Of a stretch of DNA of 64,000 nt, positions 52,081 to 61,652 are shown piece after piece. This stretch comes from Bifidobacterium catenulatum PV20-2. GTDB taxonomy: Bacteria; Actinomycetota; Actinomycetes; Actinomycetales; Bifidobacteriaceae. The notes beneath the pieces were generated by a model. The model made no database searches and was not told the DNA's origin. It saw nothing but the letters and a program-made list of their open reading frames with translations. The stretch covers positions 1,736,001 through 1,800,000 of the forward strand of contig NZ_CP007456.1 of the NCBI RefSeq assembly GCF_000800455.1. Reading direction: 5' to 3'. The translations under genes were made by a program, and so were the position numbers. Numbering within the stretch: position 1 is the stretch's first letter; each line of letters opens with the position of its first letter.

Positions 52081-53286
52081 TCAGCCGCGAAGCTTGCTAA
52101 CAAAATCGCCAAGCCGCTTCAAACCTTCACGCAACGCCTCGCGCGAGGCCGCATACGACAGTCGCACATGCGTGTCCGCGGTCGCCTCGCCGAAATCACG
52201 ACCAGGCGTCAATGCGATATGCGCTTCCTTCAACGCGCGCTCACAGAACGTCCACGCATCAAGACCAGTGCTGGAAATATTGAAATACGCATAGAACGCG
52301 CCATTCGGCTCGACTTCCAACGGCAAACCGATCTCAGCCAATCCGTCGACCACAATGCGACGACGCTCCAGCAACTCCTGACGGCGTTCCTCGCACACGG
52401 CCAACGTTTCCGGAGTGAAGCACGCGAGCGCCGCATGCTGGGTGGGTGTATGCGCGCACAGGAAGAAGTTGGTGGCGAGATCATCCATGGCTTCGAGCGC
52501 GTATTCAGGCACGACCATCCAGCCCAGTCGCCAGCCGGTCATGCCGAAGAACTTGGAGAAGCTGGAACATACGATGGCGTCCGGGTCGCAGGCGAGCACG
52601 GATTTCACGTCGGAACCGTCCGGTTCACGGTCGGCTAGGTCAAGGTAGGTTTCGTCGACGATGCGCCATGCGCCGCGTTCTTTCGCCAGGTCGCACACGG
52701 ATTTCAGAGTGTCGAAGGCGATGGTGGTACCGGTCGGGTTCGACGGCGAGGTGATCATCACCGCTTTGGTGCGATCCGACCAGTATTCGCGGCATAGTTC
52801 CGGTGTGAGATGGAATCGGGTGTCCGCGTTCGTCGGCGCGTCCACGACTTTGCCTCCGAACGCGCGGACCAGTTCGCGATTGCACGGGTACGACGGGTCG
52901 GCGATCAGCACTTCGTCACCCTCGTTCACCGTCAATGCGGCGGCAAGCAGCAGTGCCGTGGAACCTCCGGCCGTAATCGCGATACGTTTCGGATCGACGC
53001 TCACATGGTGGCGTTCTTTGTAGAAATCGGAAATCGCCTGACGTAATTCCGGCAAGCCCATTGCAGCGGTATATGGCAATGGACGGCCATCATACTGTTC
53101 GCGCATTGCATCACGTACTGCGGGCGGAGCGCCGAAATCCGGCTCCCCCAGGCTCAACTTGACCACATCGGTACCTGCGGCGATCATCTCGTCGGCCATC
53201 GCACCAAACACCATGGCACGGAACGGATTAGCAATCTGGGCGCGGTGCGACATCTGCGGCAGCGCGCTGTTCTCAGCATTTCCCAT
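52081..53286 (-). CDS. Class I/II pyridoxal-phosphate aminotransferase
   Basis: This 401-residue AspC/AlaT-like aminotransferase transfers an amino group between an amino acid and a 2-oxo acid. Motifs are KLSLGEPDFGAPPAVRDAM, PYTAAMGLPELRQAI, the PLP loop GGSTALLLAA, SPSNPTGTTI with the conserved Asn, and SSFSKFFGMTGWRLGW with the Schiff-base lysine. The C-terminal Arg is in HVRLSYAASRE. The ATG at 53286 is chosen for family length; the frame is open to 53340 and no strong Shine-Dalgarno is seen. The substrate is not readable. Confidence 0.92.
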   Translation of the reverse strand: MGNAENSALPQMSHRAQIANPFRAMVFGAMADEMIAAGTDVVKLSLGEPDFGAPPAVRDAMREQYDGRPLPYTAAMGLPELRQAISDFYKERHHVSVDPKRIAITAGGSTALLLAAALTVNEGDEVLIADPSYPCNRELVRAFGGKVVDAPTNADTRFHLTPELCREYWSDRTKAVMITSPSNPTGTTIAFDTLKSVCDLAKERGAWRIVDETYLDLADREPDGSDVKSVLACDPDAIVCSSFSKFFGMTGWRLGWMVVPEYALEAMDDLATNFFLCAHTPTQHAALACFTPETLAVCEERRQELLERRRIVVDGLAEIGLPLEVEPNGAFYAYFNISSTGLDAWTFCERALKEAHIALTPGRDFGEATADTHVRLSYAASREALREGLKRLGDFVSKLRG

Positions 53287-53416
53287 AGTTCGTTTGTATT
53301 CTTCAGACGCGACAAATCGCAAACACCGTCTCGCCGCCATTACGCTCGTTTTGAAAACAGAAAATCACATGTCACGCAAAGCTGGAACCACGAGCATCAT
53401 GCTCCAGCGGCAAGAA

Positions 53417-53890
53417 TCACGCTTCGACGATTTCGCAGTACAGTCTCTCCAACCGTTCCTCACGCACTTTTTTGGCGAGCTCGCATTCCCACACCACGAT
53501 CACTTTCCAGCCCATCGCTTCAAGTTCGGCATGCTGTCTGACGTCTCGTTCGTGGTTGCGCAGCAGTTTCGCACTCCAGAATTCCACATTCGATTTCGGT
53601 ACGCGTGTGGCTTTCGGACAGTTTTCATGCATATGCCAGAAACAGCCGTTGATGAACACCATCGTACGGTATTTCGGCAACACCACGTCGGGATGCCCCG
53701 GATACCGCTTGTCGTTTTTGCGGAATCGCAGGCCTTTCGAAAAAAGAAAACTGCGTACCATCATTTCGATGGATGTGTCTTTGCCTCGGATATGCGACAT
53801 GATGTAGCTTCTCGTACCACGCTCATATTTCTCTATTTTTGCGGATTTCCGAGGTTTTCCGGTCTTCTTAATTTGTTCCTGCGCTACCAC
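53417..53890 (-). CDS. vsr: Very-short-patch-repair (Vsr) endonuclease
   Basis: This 157-residue Vsr-type nuclease nicks 5' of T in T-G mismatches arising from deamination of 5-methylcytosine. Motifs are RSYIMSHIRGKDTSIEMMVR, HPDVVLPKYRTMVFINGCFW with the catalytic Asp and the following HMHENC zinc residues, and ELEAMGWKVIVVWECEL. The N-terminal 25 residues are basic. No cytosine methyltransferase or restriction gene lies beside it, which is unusual for Vsr. Confidence 0.93.
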   Translation of the reverse strand: MVAQEQIKKTGKPRKSAKIEKYERGTRSYIMSHIRGKDTSIEMMVRSFLFSKGLRFRKNDKRYPGHPDVVLPKYRTMVFINGCFWHMHENCPKATRVPKSNVEFWSAKLLRNHERDVRQHAELEAMGWKVIVVWECELAKKVREERLERLYCEIVEA

Positions 53891-54074
53891 AGCACACCAT
53901 TATGGCAAGATCCGGCAAAATACGGCAAATCAGAAAAGCATCCGGACGAACGCGTGCAAGTGCGATACGGATCAACGCGCGTTGCGATCACGCATGGCGT
54001 ACGCTGGAACTTGCAACGCAGCAATATAAATGAATCAACACTATTCAGACAGTTTACGAAAGATGGGGTTTAAT

Positions 54075-55079
54075 ATGGCTCGTATTCGTGTCGCGATTCT
54101 CGGCGCAGGCCGGATCGCACAACATATGGCTGACACGTTGGTGAAAATGGCCGCGGACAGCCGTTATGCGGATTTGGTTGAACCGTATGCCGTCGCCGCA
54201 CGAGATGCGGGGCGTGCGGCTGATTTCGCCGCGAAATACGGCTTTCCGGTTTCATATGGTTCATATGAGGAACTTGTGGCCGATCCGAACGTGGACTTGG
54301 TGTACATCGCTACGCCGCACAATCTGCATGCGGAACAGGCGATATTGTGCATGAAGGCCGGCAAGGGTGTGCTGGTGGAGAAAGCGTTCGGCGCGAATGC
54401 GGCACAGACTCGTGAGATGTTAGCCGTTGCAAAAGAAACCGGCATGCTGTGCGCGGAAGCGATTTGGACGCGATACATGCCGTCTCGCGCCATTATCGAT
54501 AAGATTCTCGCCTCCGGCGCGATTGGCGAAATACAGGCGATCGATGCGAACCTGTGTTACCCCACCACCGCGAAGGCACGAATCACTGATCCCGCGCTTG
54601 CCGGTGGCGCATTGTTGGATGTTGGCGTATATCCAATCAATTTCATCGACATGATCATGCATAATGCGCCGATCGTCCGCATTGAATCGTCGATGCGAGC
54701 GTACGAAACCGGTGTGGATGCGCATAATTCCATGACGTTCTATTACGAGAACGGTGTAATGGCGACCGCGCAAAGTTCGATTCTATGCCATAGCGACCGC
54801 ATGGGATCCGTGTGGGGAACCGATGGCTATATGGTGTGCCAGAACATTAATAATGTTGAGGCGATTGACGTGTATGACGGCAATCATACGATTGTTGCAC
54901 ATTACGATGTTCCCGCCCAGCTCACCGGCTATGAGTACGAGGTGGCGACCGCCGCACAGGCTGTAATCGACGGTCGCACCGAATGCGAGGAAATGCCCCA
55001 CGCCGACACCCTGCGCATTATGGAACTCATGGATTCGCTGCGCCGCGACTGGAACCTCACCTACCCCTTCGAACGTTGA
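54075..55079 (+). CDS. Gfo/Idh/MocA-family oxidoreductase
   Basis: This 334-residue NAD(P)-dependent oxidoreductase has a Rossmann fold that begins RVAILGAGRIAQHMA. VDLVYIATPHNLHAEQA and GKGVLVEKAFG carry the EKP-like motif, here EKA, followed by the substrate domain GGALLDVGVYPINFIDMI. Related enzymes act on sugars, inositol or dihydrodiols. The start at 54075 is chosen because the fold begins there; in-frame ATGs at 54030 and 54063 are alternatives. It is followed by a strong terminator and forms a single-gene unit. The substrate is unknown. Confidence 0.88.
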   Translation: MARIRVAILGAGRIAQHMADTLVKMAADSRYADLVEPYAVAARDAGRAADFAAKYGFPVSYGSYEELVADPNVDLVYIATPHNLHAEQAILCMKAGKGVLVEKAFGANAAQTREMLAVAKETGMLCAEAIWTRYMPSRAIIDKILASGAIGEIQAIDANLCYPTTAKARITDPALAGGALLDVGVYPINFIDMIMHNAPIVRIESSMRAYETGVDAHNSMTFYYENGVMATAQSSILCHSDRMGSVWGTDGYMVCQNINNVEAIDVYDGNHTIVAHYDVPAQLTGYEYEVATAAQAVIDGRTECEEMPHADTLRIMELMDSLRRDWNLTYPFER

Positions 55080-55093
55080 GCTCCAATATTAGT

Positions 55094-55139
55094 TTCAGCG
55101 TCGGCGAATTGCGATTCCGTTTAAGCAGCCGACGCTGAA
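55094..55139 (+). terminator. Terminator after Gfo/Idh gene
   Basis: TTCAGCGTCGGC and GCCGACGCTGAA form a 12-base-pair stem with a 22-base loop, 15 bases after the stop. The stem shares the core TCAGCGTCGG with the terminator at 36379-36412. Confidence 0.65.
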
Positions 55140-55193
55140 GCATTCATTGGCAGCACATATAATTTCTCCTTGCACTGGTTGAGAAGGAACATT

Positions 55194-57254
55194 ATGGGAT
55201 TGCTGAGCAAGTTCATGAACGCACTTATTGGAGAACCGTCTGTCCCCAAAACGGCGACTCAGCCCGCCCCCAGGCCTGCGCAGCAAAACGTTTCCGAGCC
55301 CACACAACAGCAGACGACGCAACGCAAGTCCACTGTACAATCACGTCAAACACAACAGCTTACGCAGCCATCCCAATCATCACAGTTGGCGCGATCGTCA
55401 TACCGCGCGCAAACACAAACCACAGCTCGCAATACTTCTGTCACAACGAATCGTTCGCGAGCGCAATCTCATGCCAATTCACAACCGGCGCAGAAGCTTA
55501 TGCCGCAACCGTTGCTTCCCGCCGATCAGATTGCGCGGGCGCGGAATATCATCGGTAAAATCGAAAAGCATGATTTAAGCGACGAGCAGATCAGCGCCAT
55601 CGCCGGAGCTGGTCACAATACGCTGGTGCTTGCAGGTGCGGGAACCGGCAAGACCACTACTATCATCGGCTATATCGCATGGTTGCTGAACACAGGAACA
55701 GCTACCCCCGAAGAGATTCTGGTGCTATCGTTCACCAAAGCTTCCGCCGACGAAATGTCGAGCCGCATCACGCAAAGCACCGGCAAAGTCATCCGCGCAT
55801 GCACATTCCATAGTCTCGGACTGGAAATTTGCCGTTCCTCCACTATTGCCAATCGTCCAATTATTGACGGGCACACGTCAAACAATGTGGTGCGTAACGC
55901 ATTTGAATACTTGCTTGAACACAATGTTTCCTATCGTCTTCTGGCATTTAAACTCATGTCGCAACAGTTGCTCGATAAATATTCCGCAACTGCACGACTT
56001 GAGAATTTCCAGTTACCAACAGACGATTACGCATTCAATCAATATCGTCAGAATCTTATCGACACCACACAAACCATTATCCAGCATATGCGGTCAAACA
56101 ATATTGACACTGCTGGAATGCAAGCTCTTAACGAACGTTATGGCGGTAAAAACATCGGCTGCAATCGTGAGATGCTGCAGCTCATAGAACCGCTTTATCA
56201 CGCTTATATGCAGAATTTCGCAACCAATAATGGTATTGATTTTCCGGGAATGATCGTCGATGCCATCAGTTGCGTCAATAATGGCTCGTACCGTCATCCA
56301 TATAAGTACGTGCTGATTGACGAATATCAGGACATGTCACGACCGCGTTATGAACTAATCCGCGCGCTTCGCTTGCAACATGATTTCTCACTATTCTGCG
56401 TTGGCGACGATTGGCAGTCGATTTATCGTTTCGCAGGCAGCGACATTCATCTCATTCTCGATTTCGACCGAATTTGGCACGACTGGGGTCCGACCCGCAT
56501 GTTCCAAATCACCACCACACGGCGCTTCCGACAAAGTCTCATCGACGCAAGCGGAGCATTCGTGATGCGTGACACCAATCTGTATGTCAAACACTTGCAT
56601 AATCCCAGCGATAAGAAGGATTACTCGCTGAAAGCACTTGGCGGGCATACTGAGGAAGAACGATTCAATGTAATTGTCGAGCAGTTGCGTAAACTGCCGA
56701 AAACCGCGTCCGTACTATTGCTTGGCCGGTATCGCAGCGACATCAACCTCATGATTCGTTGCGATCAAGACGGTCTGTTCTCCATTGACCAGAGCACTGG
56801 TAATATTCGTTTTCTTGAAAAACTGGATATGGATATTCGTTTCATGACCGCTCATGCTTCCAAAGGATTGCAACGCGATTTCGTATTTCTGCTGTGCTGT
56901 TCCGGCGGATTGAAAGGTTTCCCAAGCACGATTCCCGAAGAGCCGCTGCTTGGTCTGCTATTGCCGGAAGTGGAGAGATGCCCACATGCGGAGGAACGGC
57001 GACTGTTTTACGTGGCGATGACCCGATGCAAGAAGAAACTGTTCTTCATCGTGGATCAGACCCGTCCATCGCGATTCATGTACGAATTGCATAGCAAAAT
57101 CTGTCCGAACATTTTCCGAGGAGTCAAGCTTCCTCCGCAATGCCCGAATTGTGGCGAAGCTCTAAGCTTGCGGCGCAATCGCAACGATCCGAACCGCTCA
57201 TTCTACGGGTGCACCGGCTTCCCGAACTGCCGCTACACCCAACAAGCAAAATAA
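55194..57254 (+). CDS. UvrD/HelD-like superfamily I helicase with C-terminal zinc finger
   Basis: This is a 686-residue 3'-5' DNA helicase. After a short start, residues ~20-105 form a Gln/Thr/Ser-rich low-complexity segment. Helicase motifs are Walker A LAGAGTGKTTT (147-155), motif Ia VLSFTKASADEM, motif II YVLIDEYQDMSRPR, motif III CVGDDWQSIYRFAGSD, motif V TAHASKGLQRDFV and motif VI RLFYVAMTRCKKKL. The end is a topoisomerase-type C4 zinc finger, CPNC...FYGCTGFPNCRY. Helicase IV-like proteins share this layout. The ATG at 55194 has GAGAAGGAAC upstream. Confidence 0.92.
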   Translation: MGLLSKFMNALIGEPSVPKTATQPAPRPAQQNVSEPTQQQTTQRKSTVQSRQTQQLTQPSQSSQLARSSYRAQTQTTARNTSVTTNRSRAQSHANSQPAQKLMPQPLLPADQIARARNIIGKIEKHDLSDEQISAIAGAGHNTLVLAGAGTGKTTTIIGYIAWLLNTGTATPEEILVLSFTKASADEMSSRITQSTGKVIRACTFHSLGLEICRSSTIANRPIIDGHTSNNVVRNAFEYLLEHNVSYRLLAFKLMSQQLLDKYSATARLENFQLPTDDYAFNQYRQNLIDTTQTIIQHMRSNNIDTAGMQALNERYGGKNIGCNREMLQLIEPLYHAYMQNFATNNGIDFPGMIVDAISCVNNGSYRHPYKYVLIDEYQDMSRPRYELIRALRLQHDFSLFCVGDDWQSIYRFAGSDIHLILDFDRIWHDWGPTRMFQITTTRRFRQSLIDASGAFVMRDTNLYVKHLHNPSDKKDYSLKALGGHTEEERFNVIVEQLRKLPKTASVLLLGRYRSDINLMIRCDQDGLFSIDQSTGNIRFLEKLDMDIRFMTAHASKGLQRDFVFLLCCSGGLKGFPSTIPEEPLLGLLLPEVERCPHAEERRLFYVAMTRCKKKLFFIVDQTRPSRFMYELHSKICPNIFRGVKLPPQCPNCGEALSLRRNRNDPNRSFYGCTGFPNCRYTQQAK

Positions 57255-57365
57255 GCGTGACATACGTGATGTGAAAGTTTTCACTTCCAGAGATCATCTC
57301 CAGTTCTTCGCAAATGTCTGCACGCCCTATATTGTGTGCGTAACGCACGTTGCTTCATTGGTTGA

Positions 57366-57596
57366 GGTTACGGACTGAAGTATATCCCCTCCGGACAGGA
57401 CGGCGATTGCACCGCTGCCCTACTCCGCTTCATGGACCGGTTCAGCTTGGAAGCTTGTTGCGATCTCGTGGATTTCACCCGAACCAAGCCCTTGGGGTCC
57501 TGGTTCTTCCGGAAGGATTCCGCGAAATATCACAAAGCAGTGCTCTCCCATCGGCACGAGCATGCATTCATGCCAGTCTGGAAGGAACTCTACTGA
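57366..57596 (+). pseudogene. Unrecognised coding fragment
   Basis: A frame of 76 codons opens right after a TGA and reads YGLKYIPSGQDGDCTAALLR, then FMDRFSLEACCDLVDFTRTK, then WFFRKDSAKYHKAVLSHR, ending PVWKELY and a stop. Composition is protein-like, but the first ATG (57432) comes late and has no ribosome-binding site. It looks like the C-terminal remnant of a gene whose 5' part is lost. The family is not recognised. Nothing else is seen in 57255-57669. Confidence 0.35.
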
Positions 57597-57669
57597 TTTC
57601 TTGAGTCCCGCTTTGCGCGATGGACCTCCCGGCCTCACGATTCACTCGTTTCGTGGGGCCGGATTATTC

Positions 57670-57933
57670 CTATTCCTTGCTGTAGTGGCTTTTGGCGGAG
57701 AGAATAGTGATGCCGTCATCGTCGATTGTATAGACGAGCCTGTTTGCCGAGTCGATTCTACGTGACCATGCTCCTTGAAGAGCCCATTTGAGAGGTTCGG
57801 GTTTGCCGATGCCCTCGGCAGGCGAGCGCATGGCATCTTTTATCAGCAAGTTGATTCGTTTGAAGGTTTTCGGATCCTGCCTCTGCCAATACAGATAGTC
57901 ATCCCATGCGTCCTCGGTCCACGAGAGAATCAC
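57670..57933 (-). CDS. yoeB: YoeB-family toxin (ribosome-dependent mRNA endonuclease)
   Basis: This 87-residue RelE/YoeB toxin reads SWTEDAWDDYLYWQRQDPKT, then SRRIDSANRLVYTIDDD, then ILSAKSHY. These match YoeB, including the catalytic Arg and the C-terminal His-Tyr. The start codon is GTG, overlapping the antitoxin stop by one base (TAGTG), so translation is coupled. The toxin cleaves mRNA at the ribosomal A site when YefM is degraded. Confidence 0.95.
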   Translation of the reverse strand: MILSWTEDAWDDYLYWQRQDPKTFKRINLLIKDAMRSPAEGIGKPEPLKWALQGAWSRRIDSANRLVYTIDDDGITILSAKSHYSKE

Positions 57934-58202
57934 TATTCCCCCTCTTGCTCGATCAGGTCATGACGAATAGTCTGCCTTGACTTAACTTGAGCCAATCCCC
58001 TTTGCACCTTGTCCATAAGGTAAGGATTCTCATAGATATGCAGCGTCTCCATAAGGGAGTCGTAGTCACTAGCGCTCATTACGATGACATTGTCTTTCGG
58101 ATCTGAATTCGTAACGAGGATCGCGTCGGCATCCTCGTTTGCCTTCCTCATGTAGGACTTAAGTTCCTTACGAAAATTACTGTATGCGATTGCTGTAACC
58201 AT
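57933..58202 (-). CDS. yefM: YefM-family antitoxin
   Basis: This 89-residue antitoxin starts VTAIAYSNFRKELKSYM, has ILVTNSDPKDNVIVMSASDY, a Phd/YefM fold, and a C-terminal toxin-binding tail (SRQTIRHDLIEQ). The ATG at 58202 has AGGAGG upstream; the frame is open to 58229. It is the first gene of the toxin-antitoxin operon. The paired TGTAC elements just upstream are its operator. Confidence 0.94.
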   Translation of the reverse strand: MVTAIAYSNFRKELKSYMRKANEDADAILVTNSDPKDNVIVMSASDYDSLMETLHIYENPYLMDKVQRGLAQVKSRQTIRHDLIEQEGE

Positions 58203-58221
58203 TGCCCACGACCTCCTATGA

Positions 58222-58240
58222 TTGTACAAGATATTGTACC
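58222..58240. promoter_or_regulatory. YefM-YoeB operator
   Basis: TTGTACAA (58222-58229) and TGTACC (58235-58240) have centres 12 bases apart. In E. coli the YefM operator consists of two TGTACA-core palindromes with exactly 12-base centre spacing, so the match is strong. Confidence 0.75.
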
Positions 58241-58359
58241 ACTTTATTTGTCGTCGAAAAATTCACAATGCCAAGAAACCTCGTCACCTGTTATTTTGTT
58301 TCAATCTTTAGGCTTGGCGCAATCGCCCCCGTTGTATCCTGGATCTGATTTCCGACAAG

Positions 58360-59820
58360 AAAGGAAGCCATGATGCCACGTAAGATCATCAATGTTTTGG
58401 TAGTTCGAATCTCACCATTAACGCACTGAATTCCAATCGCGAATGGAACCTTAAGGTCGCCTCCACCAATCAAAGTGGTCTTGCACGACAGCTTGAAGAG
58501 GAAATTGATTCGCAAATCAGCGAATCCAAGCCGCTCACCGACGCTTGGCTTGCATTATACGAGGAAGATTTCAAGCAATACGCACCACCCCGCCAGCCGA
58601 ATCGCAGGCAGAGCAACGATTCCAACGCAGCCATCACCCCGAATGCCATGCAGGTCGAAGCGTTGATGAATCTTGTGCAACTGCGCAAACAGGGCGAAAG
58701 CCGTGCGATTATTATTTCGGCAATAGGCACCGGCAAAACGTATCTGTCCGCATTCGACGTGTGCCAATATAAGCCGAATCGCATGCTGCGCATCGCCCAG
58801 CAGGAGCAAATTCTCAAAAAAGCGCGGGAATCATATCAAAAAGTGCTTCGTTGCACCGATAATGAGCTTAGATTATTTTCCGGAACTAGTAAAAGAGCAT
58901 GATCGCAAATATGTGTTCGCCACCGTACAAACCATGTCTCGTCCGGAAGTTCTCACACAATTCAGCAAAGATGATTTCGATTATATTTTGATTGATGAAG
59001 TACATCACGCTGCCGTGGATTCATATAAGAGAATTATTGGCAATTATTGTCTGCGCTGTTCCCTTATGCCGATAAGAGTATTCAGCAGTGTGATTCTGCT
59101 TTTTCCACGTTAGGTTATTCGTATTTCACGAGTGCGAATCGTACTCGTTTCGGCAATACTTCCTTGGTTTACATGCATGAGGACGGATCATACGTTTTGA
59201 CTCCAGAATGCGAATCGATGCTCCAACATTCAACATTCCGCACGTTTTTCACGGACACTATCGAAGCTAGCTTGTTTAATGCTCTTTCACTGTCACGGGA
59301 GGCTCGCAAGCGTCGCATTACGCCAGATCATGGGTTCATATATGGCGAAAAATACAGTCTCGCTGACGTCATGCAGCTATGCGCATGGAAGGATGAGCAG
59401 ATTCCGCAGAATGTGGGCGGATATAAGCTTGACACCGATACTAATTCCTTGCCGATCTTCATTAAATACGAGGCAAGCCAGTATGGCGATCGTTTCCTGA
59501 ATCCCGAAGAAATTGAATGGTTCAGCAAGAATAATCGTTCTTTGCAATCTCCTGAATTCAAATGGATGCTTGACGGAACGGAACATACGTCAGAATGGAA
59601 AAACCGTCATTTTGTTCCCATTTTTATTCGACGCAAGGCCGAGGAAAAGGAGAAATCCTACTATTATGTCGGTTCCGCTATAGCTGTGGATGATTCGCAT
59701 GAATCAGTGAATATCGCAGATGACGGAACACAATCGAAGGTTGTGATTTCCACACTGAAACTCACGAAACCGGTTGACCCCGAACTCTACCGTCACCTCA
59801 CCGGCAACGCCGCGTTCTGA
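58360..59820 (+). pseudogene. Broken PLD-nuclease/DEAD-helicase/DUF3427 gene
   Basis: This is the remnant of a protein that is normally about 1000 residues. It begins inside the phospholipase-D-like domain (GSSNLTINALNSNREWNLKV), continues to the helicase Walker A region (RAIIISAIGTGKTYLSAF) and YVFATVQTMSRP...ILIDEVHHAAVDSYKRI (DEVH box). Then a large part of the helicase is missing, and it ends with the DUF3427 domain (RFGNTSLVYMHEDGSYVL, YYYVGSAIAVDD, PVDPELYRHLTG). A one-base insertion in the A-run at 58891-58894 shifts the frame between FSGTSK and EHDRKY. A second break and deletion lie near 59040. The N-terminus is lost next to the yefM promoter. Confidence 0.85.
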
Positions 59821-60299
59821 ATAACCGTCGGTGCGGCAGCTCTGTTTGTAGCCGCCGCACCAATCAATTAATTAATTAATCAGCGGTTTTCCAATAGGCG
59901 GCACAGCACATCGTCGATGTCCGCATTCAGGCAAATCGAACGGTGCGCAATCGTAGCGGGAACCGCCGCTTCGCCGAATTCACGCATGAGTATGTCACGG
60001 CATTGTGGCACGGCAATGAACACGGCCATTCTACTGGCATTATGGCACCGTATGCCACTCATTTCAAATCATGTTTCACACACTGTTTCACGTAACGTTC
60101 CGTTATATCTTTCCTATGACATCGAGAAAGGAACGTAGCACCGTCACAACAGCTATTTAAAAACGTCTGGATTTCGTGTGAAAAGAGCATGCGCAACAAC
60201 GGCAGCATGATATAGGCTGAATGAGGATATGTCTTGTTCCACGAAGCGTCATCGCCAACGCGGCACTTGTAAATCCATGTTTTTGAGGAAAGGCATGCA
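59821..60299. other. Gene-poor interval
   Basis: No supported gene is seen. ATTAATTAATTAAT at 59868-59881 and a hairpin-like pair around CGTTCC...GGAACG (60100-60135) are present. A 60-codon minus-strand frame ending at 59880 (tail DIDDVLCRLLENR) may be a relic, but it has no ribosome-binding site. Confidence 0.4.
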
Positions 60300-61601
60300 A
60301 TGAGCAACGAACACGGTAGGATCAACCGTCTGCAGGAAGTCGAAGATCTCACCGAGTACATCAACAATGGTTGGCTGCATTCCGGCGAATTCGACGGTCC
60401 CACGTTCCTATGGAACCATATGATCCGTGAAGCTAGTCAGGAAGACGCCGAAAACCGCAATAATGTGCCCGTAGCACAGCTTTCCGACGCGGACATGGTA
60501 ATCAGTATGCCCATGCAGTGGTATTTCGATTCCATTGCCGCCATGGTGCCCACAGCCGAACGCACCGATACCGGCGTGGAAATTCCAAGAATCGACATGC
60601 CGACTTTCCATCTTGATTCGCAAGCGCTCTCTGGAGTGGACGCGGTGGTCGGCAATGCCATCGTAAGCACACGTTGGCTGGATGCTGTCGGCAATCTCGC
60701 CAAGGCAGTGGAAATGACCGCGCGATTCGTTGGCAACGTCGCCGATCGAGACAATGAGGGCTTCGACTATTTGAAAGACCTGATTCAGACCGTGCGCGTG
60801 TACATGGACGCCGTGGCCTGCAATGCCGATCCCATGACCGGCGAACAGGCGCTGAATATCATCACACAGGTGGCTTGCAACGAGGATTTTCGTCTTAACG
60901 CCATGCAAATGGTTGAACTGCTTTCGTGCGGATTGTCGTTCGCACAGTGGGATGATACGCGCATGTTCGCTTACGATGCGTTGAATAAGGGCATTGCCAC
61001 GATGAGTGATTTCGCCTCGTCTGCTTCGACGTTGTCAAACTCGGCAGATGATTCCGACAGTCGCGACATGCAAACTGATTCGCAGCCTGTTGCGCAAGCG
61101 AAAACCAATTTGGGTTTGTTTGAAGACGCTGATTCCTTATCCGCAGAAGATTTGAATAATCTCGCGATGCTTGATCCTGCTTTGCTTTCAGAAAAGGAGA
61201 TCGCGCAGGCCGCGCAGAATCAGTTCGATCATGCCGTACAGTTTTTGCGGCATGACTTGCTGCGGATTAGTGGTGACATTGATGAGGCTGATCGTTTCCT
61301 GCGTGACAATCATACTTCCGAACCGCTCGCCGATGCGTATGCGGCACGTCTGATTGCTGCCGAACGTTGGCAGGATCTGCTCAATTTTGTCGATCTGGTA
61401 TTGCGAGACAAACCTAATCAGGTCACGATGATGTTCCCCGAAGAAGTGGTGCCCTACGAGTGGGAGACGATTCGCGAGGCCGCTTTGGAAGCACTAGGAC
61501 GCCGCGACGAATTGATTGCGATGTATCAGGGACGTTTAGATGACACATATGATCCCAACACCGCACTCAATCATCTGAAACTTCAGGCATGGCAAGACTA
61601 A
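60300..61601 (+). CDS. Hypothetical protein, soluble helical
   Basis: This is a 433-residue protein with no signal peptide or membrane helix. It is acidic and largely alpha-helical. The first part has MQWYFDSIAAMVPTAERTD and LDAVGNLAKAVEMTARFVGN. A Ser/Asp-rich linker near 240-265 is followed by a helical-repeat-like C-terminus (FLRHDLLRISGDIDEADRFL, AARLIAAERWQDLLNFVDLV, ALEALGRRDELIAMYQGRL) that recalls TPR units. AGGAAAGG precedes the start and a strong terminator follows, so it is a real single-gene unit. The function is not recognised. Confidence 0.8.
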   Translation: MSNEHGRINRLQEVEDLTEYINNGWLHSGEFDGPTFLWNHMIREASQEDAENRNNVPVAQLSDADMVISMPMQWYFDSIAAMVPTAERTDTGVEIPRIDMPTFHLDSQALSGVDAVVGNAIVSTRWLDAVGNLAKAVEMTARFVGNVADRDNEGFDYLKDLIQTVRVYMDAVACNADPMTGEQALNIITQVACNEDFRLNAMQMVELLSCGLSFAQWDDTRMFAYDALNKGIATMSDFASSASTLSNSADDSDSRDMQTDSQPVAQAKTNLGLFEDADSLSAEDLNNLAMLDPALLSEKEIAQAAQNQFDHAVQFLRHDLLRISGDIDEADRFLRDNHTSEPLADAYAARLIAAERWQDLLNFVDLVLRDKPNQVTMMFPEEVVPYEWETIREAALEALGRRDELIAMYQGRLDDTYDPNTALNHLKLQAWQD

Positions 61602-61652
61602 AAGCTAAGAGCCAACAAGGCTGAGAGATAAGGCAAAAACGTATCGCATCAA

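Noticed and set aside
59880..60062. 60-codon minus-strand frame ending DIDDVLCRLLENR
   Set aside because: No ribosome-binding site, no recognised family and poor N-terminal composition; at best a relic.
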